This document shows, piece by piece, positions 1-8,852 of a stretch of DNA of 16,777 nt (positions within the stretch are counted from its first letter, which is position 1; every line of letters begins with the position of its first letter). The stretch covers positions 1-16,777 of the forward strand of contig NW_014012925.1 of the NCBI RefSeq assembly GCF_000611645.1. The letters are read 5' to 3'. The stretch comes from Monoraphidium neglectum. Lineage: Eukaryota; Chlorophyta; Chlorophyceae; Sphaeropleales; Selenastraceae. Under the pieces are notes generated by a model that saw only the letters and a list, made by a program, of their open reading frames with translations, searched no databases and had not been told where the DNA came from. The position numbers and the translations under genes are program-made.

Positions 1-278
1 GGCGGGGGCGGGGGCGGGGGAGCGGGCTGGGTGCGGGGGATGGGTGCGGTTGCGGGGGCTTCAGGTGGGGACGGGGCTGGGTGCGTGGGTGCGGCCGGAG
101 TGCCGCTGGGAGGGGCTGCGCTGGGAGGGGCGCCTCATGAGCAGCGCCGCTCGTCAGGGAGCGCCGCCGCGCTGGGGCTTCCTGGGTGGTCGCGCCGCCG
201 CGCTGCATCACCTTTGAATGCTCGTGCACCTGTGCGGTCGCCATACGATTTGCCACCCCAGCTCCATAACAGACACAT
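1..278. other. G-rich stretch upstream of the first recognisable CASP exon
   Basis: The first 20 bases are four runs of G separated by single C residues, a pattern able to form a G-quadruplex on the + strand. Up to about 130 the DNA stays strongly G-rich on this strand and then becomes ordinary GC-rich sequence. Open frames run through it, but none resembles the coiled-coil part of CASP expected upstream, so I assign no exon. It is most simply intron of the CASP gene, whose earlier exons lie outside the window. Confidence 0.4.
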
Positions 279-434
279 ACCAACACACACACACACACAT
301 ATACATGCACACACACACACACGTACATGCACACACACCGAGAAGGCCGGCACACACATACCCAAACCAATCACACACCCACACACACACACACATACTC
401 ACACACACGCACTCACACACACTCTCACGCACTC
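279..434. repeat. (CA)n microsatellite in the intron upstream of CASP exon 437-639
   Basis: Several interrupted CA runs (about 281-298, 309-326, 330-340, 374-420) make up almost all of this stretch and end directly at the splice acceptor CTCAG (436). Interruptions include GTACATG, a CCGAGAAGGCCGG island and CTCACGC. The pyrimidine content of the CA/CT mix may stand in for a normal polypyrimidine tract. Frames across it that encode His/Thr repeats are artefacts of the repeat. Confidence 0.9.
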
Positions 435-436
435 AG

Positions 437-2481
437 CTTGAAGACCTGAAGCAGCAGGTCCGCATCCTGCAGGCCGTGGGCTACGGATCGCTGGAAGAGC
501 CCCCCGGCCCGCACCAAGGCACGGACACCGGCGGCGGCGGCGGCAGCGGCGGCAGCGGCCGGCCGAGCAGCAGCGGCGGGGCCGGCAGCGGTGGGGGCGG
601 GGCGGGGTCGCTGGAGGGTATGCTGCTGGCCAAGAACAGGTGTGTGTGTGTGTGGTGTGTGTGTTTGCGTGTGCGTTTGTGTGTTTGTGTTGTCCATGTG
701 TGTGTTTGTGTTGTCCATGTGTGTGTTTGTGTAGGTGTTTCATGTGCGGGCATTTGTGTGGAGGGAGGGGAGGGGTGTGTGCATGCATGTGTGATTGTGC
801 GTGTATGCGTGTGCCTACGATGGATCAGATACTGATTCTAAAATCATCTCATGTCTGTCGTGTGCGCAGGCGGCTGGAGCACGAGCTCACCATGGCCCGC
901 CTGGCGGCGGCTGAGACAGAGCAGCGCCTGGACGCCGCGCAAGGACAGGTGCGCCGACGCCTTGCGCCCCGCCGCGGCCAGCGGCGACGCTTTCCGAGGG
1001 CGCCGCCGGCGCGGCAGCTTCCCCTGGCATCCGCCGCCCGCCTGCCAAGCACCGCCTAGGTGCTGTTTGCAGAACTCAACGAAGTTCCAAACCCCTGCTG
1101 CTGTGCCGGAAATCAGGTGTCGGAGCTGGAGGGCAAGCTGGAAGATAAGGAGGCACTGGTGAAGCAGCTGGAGGAGGACCTCCTTGAAACCCGCGGCGCC
1201 GCCAAAGCCGCCGCCGGCGCGCAGCGCGCGGCCCTGCTGTCCCTAGACGGCGCGGGCAGCCTCGATGCTCCCACGCCCCGCGGCGGCGGCGGCGCGTCGT
1301 TCTCGGGCGTCGGCAGCGGGGCGGACGAGGAGTCGGTGGTGAGGGTGCTGGTCGGCCAGCGGGAGCGGCTGCGTGCGCGCGTGAAGGAGCTGGAGGAGCA
1401 GCTGAGCGCGGCGCGCGGCGCCGCGGAGGCCGCGCGGCGGCAGCTGGAGGCGGCGCGGGCGGACAACGTGGCTCTGGTGGAGCGGCTGCGATACGTGGGG
1501 GGCTATAGGCAGCAGGCTGCGGCGCGCAAGGTGCGCACGGGGCGTGTGGGGCGCGCTTGCACGTGCGACGTTCAGGCCTCATGTGGGATGCGCACCGCAC
1601 AGCTGTCTTGAACGCCAGCAGGGGATGCGACGGAGTGCCAGCCGGGGGGCCACCTGGGGTGGCTGGGGCGGTGCTTGCGTGTGGGCGAAACGCAGCCGCC
1701 CGCATGCCCCTCCCGCCTTGACCGCAGGACGCGGCCGGGGGCAGGCCGGCGGGCGCAGACGTGGAGGCAGGCGGCGGCGCGGCTGGGGACGTGGTGGGGC
1801 GGTACGCCCAGCTGTACGAGGACCGGATAAACCCCTTCCAGGAGTTCCAGGTCAGAAGACTGACATGCGGGGTTCAGATTTTAGGGTGTATGACTGTCCG
1901 AGCTTACTCTTGTGCATAATATCACGCGCCAGCTGGGATTCAAATACAAACGCCCGGAACTGCGTGTGTGATCCTTTGCGGCAAAGCGCTCTGGCGGGCC
2001 TGCCAAACAATGACGCAGAGAACCTGCAGCGCTGAGCGCCTGGCGAGTGTCCACATTCTTCGGCCGCTCGACCCCCCGCCCACCCGCGTGCCCCTTGGTG
2101 GTTTCTTTATATTCATATCTGCCGCAGGGCCAGCAGCACGAGCAGAAGCGGCGCCAGATGGGCGTCGCTGACAAGGCGATGTACGGCGTCGGCCAGCTGG
2201 TGTACCGCTCCGCGGCCGCGCGCCTGGTCGCCTTCTGCTACCTCGTAGTCATGCACACGCTGGTCTTCGCGAGCCTTACTCACGTGACTCACCGGACGTC
2301 GTCGCAGCTGATGGACCACCAGCACGCGGCGCTGGCCGACCACGGCCACGCGGCGCGGCACGACCTGACGTCACTGATGACTCACGACGGGACGGGCGCG
2401 ACGGCGGGGGCGGCAGTCGCGGCCGCGGGCGAGGCGGCCGCGAAGGCCGCTGGGAGGCTGCTGCGGCGGCTATTATTGTAA
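437..2481 (+). CDS. CASP-type Golgi coiled-coil protein (C-terminal part, 5 exons; 5' end outside window)
   Basis: Proposed exons are 437-639, 870-948, 1117-1530, 1728-1850 and 2128-2481. All have GT..AG introns with consistent phase and give 390 residues plus stop. CASP is a tail-anchored golgin of intra-Golgi membranes, related to the alternative CUX1 product and thought to act in vesicle tethering. Family signatures, in order: a coiled coil with QQVRILQAVGYGSLE, then MLLAKNRRLEHEL across the first junction; VRVLVGQRERLRARVKELE near residues 170-190; ADNVALVERLRYVGGY; RYAQLYEDRINPFQEF (exon 4); DKAMYGVGQLVYRSAAAR; and one hydrophobic membrane segment (residues about 306-324, bases 2224-2280). 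A lumenal tail of about 66 residues, rich in His then Ala, follows and is longer than usual. Gly/Ser-rich insertions (about 524-605 and 1280-1320) are low complexity. The TAA stop (2479-2481) lies inside TGTAA. The CASP identity is firm; exact splice sites are by eye. Confidence 0.9.
640..820. repeat. (GT)n microsatellite and 21-bp minisatellite in CASP intron 640-869
   Basis: The intron opens directly with GTGTGTGTGTGTG at its donor. It continues as interrupted GT/TTG repeats, including about three copies of a 21-bp unit containing TTTGTGTTGTCCATGTG between about 680 and 735. It becomes purine-rich near 760-775 and ends at the acceptor GTGTGCGCAG (869). Because the donor itself is part of the repeat, repeat-length change could move or duplicate the 5' splice site. 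Confidence 0.9.
2477..2481 (+). terminator. TGTAA poly(A) signal candidate overlapping the CASP stop codon
   Basis: TGTAA is the characteristic chlorophyte polyadenylation signal. Here its last three bases are the stop codon. If used, the 3' UTR would be only about 10-25 nt. I see no other TGTAA on this strand before the next gene; an AATAAA occurs at 2823-2828 and may be a later alternative. Confidence 0.4.
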
Positions 2482-2952
2482 ATAACAACCTCTAGTTTGG
2501 GGTCAGTCGGCCCCGCCTAAGCTCGGGTGGGGCGAGTGGGACCAAATCACAATGTTGTGGCATGTGTTTGAGCATCACAAGGGATGCGAATTCCTTGACA
2601 ACGGCTTGCATGCTCGGCCGCCGGGCCAAAAAGGCAGTGGCCAGGGCTGACTGGGGTCGGATTAAAACAGTCAGCACTAGCGGATCGCAGGTGGATTTTG
2701 CGCTTGGGCAGCGCGGCGCCGAGTATTTGACTGTGCCGCACTCACTGGCCGCACTGTCCACTGCCGACCCGTGGAGGTTGCAACCCCTCGTCCACGTGCA
2801 GGCGTCAGCAACCGCAGCATTCAATAAATCGCCATTGTACCAATCAGAGCACCAACCATAGCATCAATCAGAGCCATCCAGATTACGGTAAATTTTCGAT
2901 GAGATCAGCAAGGACGCGATCTGAACCAACCCGTTGACTATAAATTATCATC
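2482..2952. other. Intergenic region between CASP and the esterase gene
   Basis: This 471-bp spacer has no recognisable gene; the open frames in it resemble nothing I know. It falls from GC-rich near the CASP stop to AT-rich just before the esterase ATG, as expected for a promoter. It holds an AATAAA (2823-2828) and a CCAAT element (2840-2847) with a degenerate second copy, ATCAATCAGAG, about 25 bp downstream. Confidence 0.6.
2840..2847 (+). promoter_or_regulatory. CCAAT-box candidate (CCAATCAG) of the esterase gene
   Basis: A full CCAATCAG lies about 105-113 bp before the proposed esterase start, a usual distance for NF-Y type elements. A near-repeat with the same CAATCAGAG core follows at about 2864-2873. 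This is motif evidence only. Confidence 0.3.
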
Positions 2953-4811
2953 ATGCGTTGTTCTCTCTCTTTGATAGCCCTTCTGGTGCTGGGCTCTCTT
3001 TCCTTGGGTACCAGTTTAAACAGCGTGCACGCCAGCTGCTCGGCCGGCGACCTGCCCTGCACTTGCGCACAGCTCAGCGGCGCGTGGACCCTGCCACCAA
3101 GCGCGCTCCTGCCAACATGCCGCATCACCATGCTGTTCCAAGGTGCCTCGTAGTGCATGCAGAGCGGTGCAGCAGCAGCCGCGGTGGTTTGAAACCTTCC
3201 CTGAGGATGCCTCACCTATGACGGGCACACCCCTCATCCTCATTATCACCCTCCCCGCCGCCCTTCCCTCCCTTCCCCCTCCACTAACCTCATTTATGAA
3301 ATCCTGCTACGGCACCCTCGCTCCTGCTAAATACCATCAGGCATGAACCGCAGCTATGATGTGTTCCTGCCACCAGACTATGCCTCCAAGGCAGCCCCGC
3401 CGCCCCCACTCTGGATCCACATCCACGGGCTGCACTCAAACCTGTGGTACCCGAATGGCTACGAAGGTGCGCTGCTGCCGCCGTTTGCTTGCCGGGGCCG
3501 CCCATCGCAAATTCCACCTGGGACAAAACTTCACCAGCGTCACCAGAGCTCAGCATGTGAGATTCAAGGCGCCAAGCGAGGGCGATGTCACATTAGAAGC
3601 TTGGCTTCAAATTTTTGCAGACTTGCTACTCATAAGGAATCGGGCGTTTCTGCCCCCTCCTCCTTGCGCACCGCACACGCCGCGCTGCGCCAGGCGTGCG
3701 CCTCGACCACGCCGTGCGGGGCGCCGAGGTGGACGCGGCCAGGATGGGCGCCGCTGACGTGGCGGCCAGGCGCAGGGCTATCGTGGTGCTGCCCCAGGCC
3801 AGCGGCGGCGACGACTGCCAGGCGCGCGCAGGCCGGGGCCTTTTGTCTGCTTGCGCGAGGATCCTCTAAGGCGGCGGCTGCCAATGCATGAAAGGGTGAT
3901 GTTTGACGGTGTCGGCGCGCCAGCGATAGCTCCCTGCATGGACACCCCTGCTCACGCCGTTCCTCTTGCTTCTATCATTTGCTACATCAACCGTTAGCTA
4001 CATCAGCACACCATGAACACACACGTGCACCAGACAATTACAGCTCTCAAGGACCCTGAAACCCTGCCAAACCCGTGCAACAGGCGTGGCGCGTCAGCTT
4101 CTGGAGCCCCACCTCAATCCTGCCGGCCTGCTTCCCGCCAACTGCTGACGACGTCTCATACCTGGAGCATCTCATCAGCACTCTCCCGCACGCGCTGGGC
4201 GTGGACGGCCGCCGCATCTTCTTGTCCGGTTACTCAAACGGCGCCATGCTGGCCCAGGAATTCTTGTGCCGCCGGCCGCGTGCCGCGCAAGCGCTGCGCG
4301 CGGTGGCGCTGCTCGCGCCGGCACTGGGCGCGGAGTTTGCCAGGCGCGAGTGTGGCACCGGCAGGGGTGGTGGCGGCGGCGTGGTCGACGGAGGGGGTGC
4401 TGCCGGTGGCCTGCCGCTGCTGATCCTACAGGGGACGACGGATGCCACACTGCCGTTTGGGCCCGGGCAGAGAATTGCTGGCACGTTGATGCTGGGAGCA
4501 GGTGCGACTGCACATAGAGTCTGGGGGCTGCTGCATGCACAGCGTTGCTCTGAGCACTTCTTGGCAGGCCGCACACTGGTATCTGCCATTACCATCTCGT
4601 ACGCCCACAAACTCCGTGCACTCGGCTGCTTCTTCAGAACACACTGCAGAGCACTGGGCTGGCTGGATGGGCTGTGGCGCTGGTGCCCAGGCCAGCAGCA
4701 GCGCACAGCCGCCTCAGCCAGGGTTGAGCGATGCGGCTGGCTGCGCCAACACTACTGCGCGTGCCACCTGGCGAAGCATAGGTGGCAAGAGTATTTCTTG
4801 CAAGGGATACT

Positions 4812-4847
<36 letters not shown>

Positions 4848-5272
4848 GCAGCAGTGATATCAGCAGAAGCAGAAGCAGCAATAGCAGCAGCAGGAGCAGC
4901 AACAGCAACAGGAAAAGCGGCAGCAGCAGCAATAGCAGCAACAGTAGCAACAGCAGCATTGGAGCCAGCATAGGTGCCAGCAACATCAGCAGCATCAGTA
5001 GCAGCACCAGCACCAGCAGCAGCAAAGTCAACCAAAACACAAGTACCAGCCTCGCTGCAGGGAGGACAGCCACAGGCCTCCACCAGGACAGGGGACAACG
5101 GCCAAGCAACGTGGTATTGTGCGCTGTGGCAGGTGGTGGACACCTGGCCTGGGACTTTGGCAGACCTGGGGACACCGCGGCCCTCATATGGTGCGCAGCA
5201 TCTGGGTGCACACTCGGCCAGGGCTCTTTTGTCAAAGCAGCCAAGCCTTGGCAGCTGCTGCCAGGGTGCTGA
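2953..5272 (+). CDS. Secreted alpha/beta-hydrolase, PHB-depolymerase / feruloyl-esterase-like (5 exons)
   Basis: Proposed exons are 2953-3142, 3341-3466, 3694-3821, 4084-4501 and 4650-5272. Their sum is exactly 495 codons (494 residues plus stop). The N-terminus is a signal peptide (MRC, a hydrophobic core, cleavage likely after SVHA), followed by a Cys-rich segment. Family landmarks are: CRITMLFQGMNRSYDVFLPP across the first intron; LWIHIHG (strand plus HG turn); AIVVLPQ; VDGRRIFLSGYSNGAML with nucleophile Ser199 (4234-4236); LPLLILQGTTDATLPF with Asp268 (4441-4443); and VAGGGH with His452 (5141-5143), followed by DTAALIW. Such enzymes cleave ester bonds in polyhydroxyalkanoates or hydroxycinnamate-polysaccharide links; the substrate here is unknown. 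A serine-rich insert (about residues 343-421) lies between Asp and His. The third intron needs a GC donor to keep phase. The start is the first ATG giving a signal peptide. Splicing at the 3' end is the least certain part. Confidence 0.78.
4811..5024 (+). repeat. Interrupted CAG/AGC trinucleotide repeat, read as polyserine
   Basis: Eleven perfect AGC units (4814-4846) are followed by about 180 bp of degenerate AGC/AAC/AGT/ATC triplets. In the hydrolase frame this reads as Ser with Asn, Arg, Ile and Thr interruptions. The other + frames read Gln and Ala, and the - frames read Leu and Ala. Only the Ser frame stays open on both sides and joins conserved hydrolase segments. Confidence 0.9.
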
Positions 5273-5990
5273 GACTGTGGTGCAATCAGGGGCCTTTGCT
5301 CGGCAAGGGCACGCCTACATGCAGTGCTTTGCGCAGACCAGACCGCGCACCTGGCCAAAATTCCACCACTGCTGCGTCCCACACACACGCATTCTGCCGC
5401 AGGGACTTTTTTGAAAGGTCGAGCCGTTAGCAAGGCAGGAGCGCAGGGTTACAACTGTGAGTTCATTGAAGTCCTGCCTCAACTTGTTGCTTCTACCATT
5501 TGGTGCAGCAAGCCCAGTAAATGGTGCTGACGAATCTGATGTGCGGCAGCCGTGTGAACTCGAAGCAGCAGTGTACAGGCTGCGGTTTGCAGGCGTCTGC
5601 GCTCAGCCCAGGCGGCCATGAGCGCAACGTATCAGGCCCACACCAGTTGGGTGCCGGGTCCTCCTTTTTAGTCAGAAGCCACCAGCCAAGATCCCGTACA
5701 CATCTAGACAACCAGGCGTGTTTGACAGCAGGCAATTTATGTACTGTGTGGCTGGCGGAAGCCACGCTCCACTGCAAAAACAGCAGCTGGGCGTCAGCAG
5801 GCGCTGCAACAATGCCAGGTTTGCAAGTAAGAATGTGCACGCGTATCAATCATGCATGCTCAAAAGATGGCACCGACAACTCTTGGAGCGGCCGCTGATG
5901 GGTGCCGTATGTACAACATAAAACGTGCCAAGATGGAGCAGCCTCAGGGGGGGCTGTGCTGATCATCAGTACGATGATCGCCCCCGCCGC
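5273..5990. other. Convergent spacer between the esterase and F-box gene A
   Basis: The two genes point at each other, so this region holds both 3' flanks. I see no gene in it. From about 5775 rightwards it is recognisably similar to the 3' flanks of the other array members (for example AGGTTTGCAAG, GGAGCGGCCGCTGATGGGT and GTGCCAAG..GCAGCCTCA), so this point marks the approximate left edge of the duplicated unit. A TTACA at 5449-5453 is a TGTAA on the minus strand and could end gene A's transcript. On the plus strand only TGTAC variants occur. Confidence 0.6.
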
Positions 5991-6065
5991 TTACATCGCC
6001 TCGTCTGCCCACCCGTCCGTGTCCTCGTTGATCCAGCCGAAACGTTCATCACCCTCCTGCCCCTC
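5991..6065 (-). other. Conserved acidic tail frame after the TGA of gene A
   Basis: Directly after the in-frame TGA of gene A the same frame stays open for 24 codons and then meets TAA. It matches the tail of copy D almost residue for residue (GQEGDE..., a W-x-N-E-D core, GWADEAM). The final TAA is part of TGTAA. It is either a decayed former C-terminus now in the 3' UTR or a readthrough extension. Confidence 0.6.
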
Positions 6066-8254
6066 TCAGTCGTCCTGGCCGCCCTCCTCCACCACCTCCA
6101 CATGGTGGGGGTCGTTCCTCAGGGCGAGCGCCTCAAACACGCCCTGCTGCACAGAGCGGCGCGGCACGACGAGGCGCTTGAGGGCCGGCAGGCGCAGCAG
6201 CCAGGGGCCGAGGTTCCACACTTCCTGGCAGCCACCAAAGTCCAGCTCCTGTGGGGTGTTGAGCGGATCAAGTGTATTTGGGGCTTAGGTTCTTGGGGCT
6301 TAGGCAAGGGGCAGGGCGGCAGGCATCCGTTTGGTGCGCCTTAATTTAGAGGGCAAGCGCAGCGGCGTGCGGCGGGCGCATACGGCAGAAAAGCGGCTGC
6401 AGCCACCTGGGGAGAGCGAGAGCAGGCGTCATTGTCACGATCGGCGGGTGCGCTCCCGGATTCTCACGGAAGGAAGATAGGACAACCCCATGGCAACTCC
6501 CTTGCTCAGGCCCCGTTTCAGGCACTCACCTCCAGCAGCGAAAACCGCTCCATCCCCTCTGGCACGTGCAGTGGCCCGTTGAACCCCCGCACCACCAGCC
6601 GCCGCAGGCCAAAGCACCGCAGCAGCCCCGCGTCGCCACCGCCGCCGCGGCCCAGTGGCGCAAAGTCCTGGGGCTCGGGGCCTTCTGGGCCCCTGTCGCG
6701 CATGCGCACGTCCACCACCAAGCTCGTCAGAGCGGTGAGCGCAGACACCCCCTCCGGCAGCCTCTCGAGCGTCTTGGTCCCGGTCAGCTCGAGGGCCCGC
6801 AGCTGAGTCAGCGCTGCCAGCGTTGTAGGCGGCCAGGCGGCGGCGTGGCCGACGGCGTCGGGGCAGGCGTGGAGGCTGAGGGAGGTCAGCGCCGACAGCG
6901 CCGCCAATCCAATGACGTAATGCAAGTCTGAGACGTCACTGATGCACAGCTCCTTGAGGGTTGTGTGGGCGAAGGTTGTAGTTGCAATACTAACTAGTAG
7001 GTCTGCAGAGGCAGGCTTGGGGGTTTTGGGGGGGCGGTACAAGGACACGGCAAGGTAATTGCAGATATGCAGGTGCGACAACGTTCGCGCAAGCAATCTG
7101 ACATCAAACTGCCCAGGCACACCCGCATCACGCCCAAGCCAGGTGCCCGTCGCGGCGGCGCCGCCCAGCACGGCCACTTTGTTTCCCGCCCAACATGACC
7201 CCCGCTCGCGCCACTTGCCGAGCTGAGGCGGATCTGCGTACAACAAGGCAGCTCAGGGTCCCCACCAGGACCGCGGCTCCCACCCTGAGGCTGGTGAGGT
7301 GATTTACAGACACCACATTCAGACTGGGCGACCGCGACACCGACAGCCTCGACAGGTCCGGCAGCTGGGGCAGGTGGAGCCCGTACGCCGGCGCCCAGCA
7401 GTAAGGAGGCGGCCACAGAATCTCAAGATCCTGCAGGCCGCCCAGCGAGAGACCGTCGGACATGTGATCTGGTAAGTAAGAGATGGCTCCCGCAAGCTGC
7501 AGGCTGCGCAAGCCCGGCAGCGCGCCCGCGGCGCGAACAATGGGGCGCCATTCAACCCTGACGCGGTCGATAGTTGAGATGAACTCGAGCTCCAGGCGCG
7601 CCAGCCGCTGCCAGGCAGGCGCGGCAAACTCGAGGCTCGAGGTGAGGTCGTCAGCGATGTGGGCAGGGTAGTGGGACACCGACAGCCGCGCGATGCGGGC
7701 CGCAGCCAGGGGCGGCACAGCGCGGAGCTCGTAGACCAAAATGCCGGCCGCCAGTAACCACTCAAAGTCGTCGGCATCCACCTCGGGGCCTCCTCCCTGA
7801 TCCGAAGCGGTGCAGCCTTCCCTCGCCTGATGCGCTGGCTCCAGCTCTCCAGCCAGGTCGATGGCCACGCTGGTCGCCCGGTCGAACCGCGCGAGCGCGC
7901 GCGTCAGATCTGCGGCTCTGACCCCCCTGAGATCTGTGGCGAGCTCATCCGCGACGCGCGCGAAGCCCTTGCAGGCGGCGCCGCAGCTCGACAGGGAGCG
8001 CTGTGAGTGGAGGTGCGTCATGAGCAGGCGCCAGCAGGGCAGTGGGAGGTCGGTCCAGCACCTGCGGCAGGAGGGGCGTAGCGGAAGGCAGTGCGTGCCA
8101 CCGGCTGCTTTGAGACGCGCCATGCACCATCTTCCAAGGTCCAAGGTTACGTAGGGGCTCGCGACGTGTTTGCAGCTCTCACCCATTACGGGAGCCCCTT
8201 TCGCTCAATGTCCACTCACCGGGACTCTAAGTTGGCGCCAGTGGGCTCCGCCAT
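6066..8254 (-). CDS. F-box/LRR protein, array copy A (4 exons)
   Basis: Exons in transcript order are 8254-8220, 8061-7284, 6952-6530 and 6248-6066, giving 472 residues. The 35-nt first exon starts in a GCCATGG context and ends in CG|GTGAGT; the split Arg codon joins C-W-T-D at the F-box. The F-box covers residues about 13-52 (DLPLPCWRLLMTHLHSQRSL, then C-x-x-A-C-K-x-F-x-x-V-A-D). About eight irregular LRRs follow, including HLTSLR|ELCISD, which is restored only by splicing, and ALTSLSLHACP. The last LRR reads WLLRLPALKRLVV. The likely role is substrate receptor of an SCF ubiquitin ligase, with the F-box binding SKP1. The intron-2 acceptor is AAG and not CAG. The product ends at TGA (6066-6068), 25 codons before the ancestral stop. 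An ATG at 8186 also reads into the F-box, but it is not kept in frame in B or C, so I prefer 8254. Confidence 0.85.
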
Positions 8255-8777
8255 GGCGCCCAAGCCGACGCGCTTACCCGCCGCAGCAATTGCGAGTGCA
8301 GTGCAAGCACCGCCCTGCGCGGCGACAGGCTCTGCTCTACACGACAATGGTAAGGATGGAACGTTTATGGTGCTCTGAGCCTTTCACGCTGTGCGCTCTG
8401 TTCGGAGCGCTTGTTTGAGCTGAGCGACACGTCGACAACCCTGTCGAGCGAAGACCTCGCAGGCAATAGAGTGCGTAGGATGCAGAAGACAAGTAATGGG
8501 ACCTAAGTGACGGGTAAACACTACTATCAGCCCTTCCCTGCGTGTATATTTGTCATGCGCTGCTCCGATGCAAACAGCAGCATCAGGTACGCAGGCACCG
8601 TGACCATGACAGTTTTGCCAGCCTACGGTGCTGAGTACGTGCACGCATGTTTACTGCATATTTGCTCAATGGGTGGCACCGCCGACCCTTGGAGCGGCAG
8701 CTGATGGGTATACTGTACAAGTAAAAGGTGCCAAGCCAGGCAGCCTCAGCGGATGCTGCGCCAATTGATCCCGCCGC
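8255..8777. other. Spacer between units A and B (promoter side of A, 3' flank of B)
   Basis: The left half (about 8255-8480) matches the upstream flanks of B and C. Shared blocks include GCGACAGGCTCTGCTCT, GCTTGTTTGAGCTGAGC and GTCGACAACCC, then CTCGCAGGCAATA. It probably holds promoter and 5' UTR on the minus strand, but no clear TATA box is visible. The right half is B's 3' flank. Its GTACA at 8715-8719 reads TTGTAC on the minus strand, a feature shared with A (5911-5915) and C (11857-11861). This may be a variant poly(A) signal. Confidence 0.5.
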
Positions 8778-8852
8778 CTACAGCCCCTCTTCTGCCCACC
8801 CCTCCGCGTCCTCATTGCCCCAGCCAAGAGCCCCATCACCCTCCTGCCCCCC
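8778..8852 (-). other. Conserved acidic tail frame after the TGA of gene B
   Basis: After the in-frame TGA of gene B the frame runs 24 codons to TAG (8778-8780), exactly the length seen after A's TGA. It still encodes G-G-Q-E-G-D and then W-G-N-E-D-A-E-G-W-A-E-E-G-L, identical to the end of copy D. Confidence 0.65.

Noticed and set aside
218..835. Long His/Thr- and Val/Cys-rich open frames over 135-835 on both strands
   Set aside because: They are translations of CA/GT microsatellites in CASP introns.
2939..2945. TATAAAT as TATA box of the esterase gene
   Set aside because: It lies only 8 bp before the proposed ATG at 2953. Transcription would then start downstream of that ATG and lose the signal peptide. 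It is more likely chance AT-rich sequence.
4782..4973. Poly-Ala, poly-Gln and poly-Leu open frames around the CAG repeat (4075-4857 +, 4634-5433 -)
   Set aside because: These are the other frames of the same trinucleotide repeat. None connects to conserved domains on both sides.
8061..8186. ATG at 8186 as start of gene A, in frame with the F-box
   Set aside because: In B the matching ATG (11065) is out of frame, and C has no equivalent. The 35-nt exon with consensus donor is conserved in all three copies.
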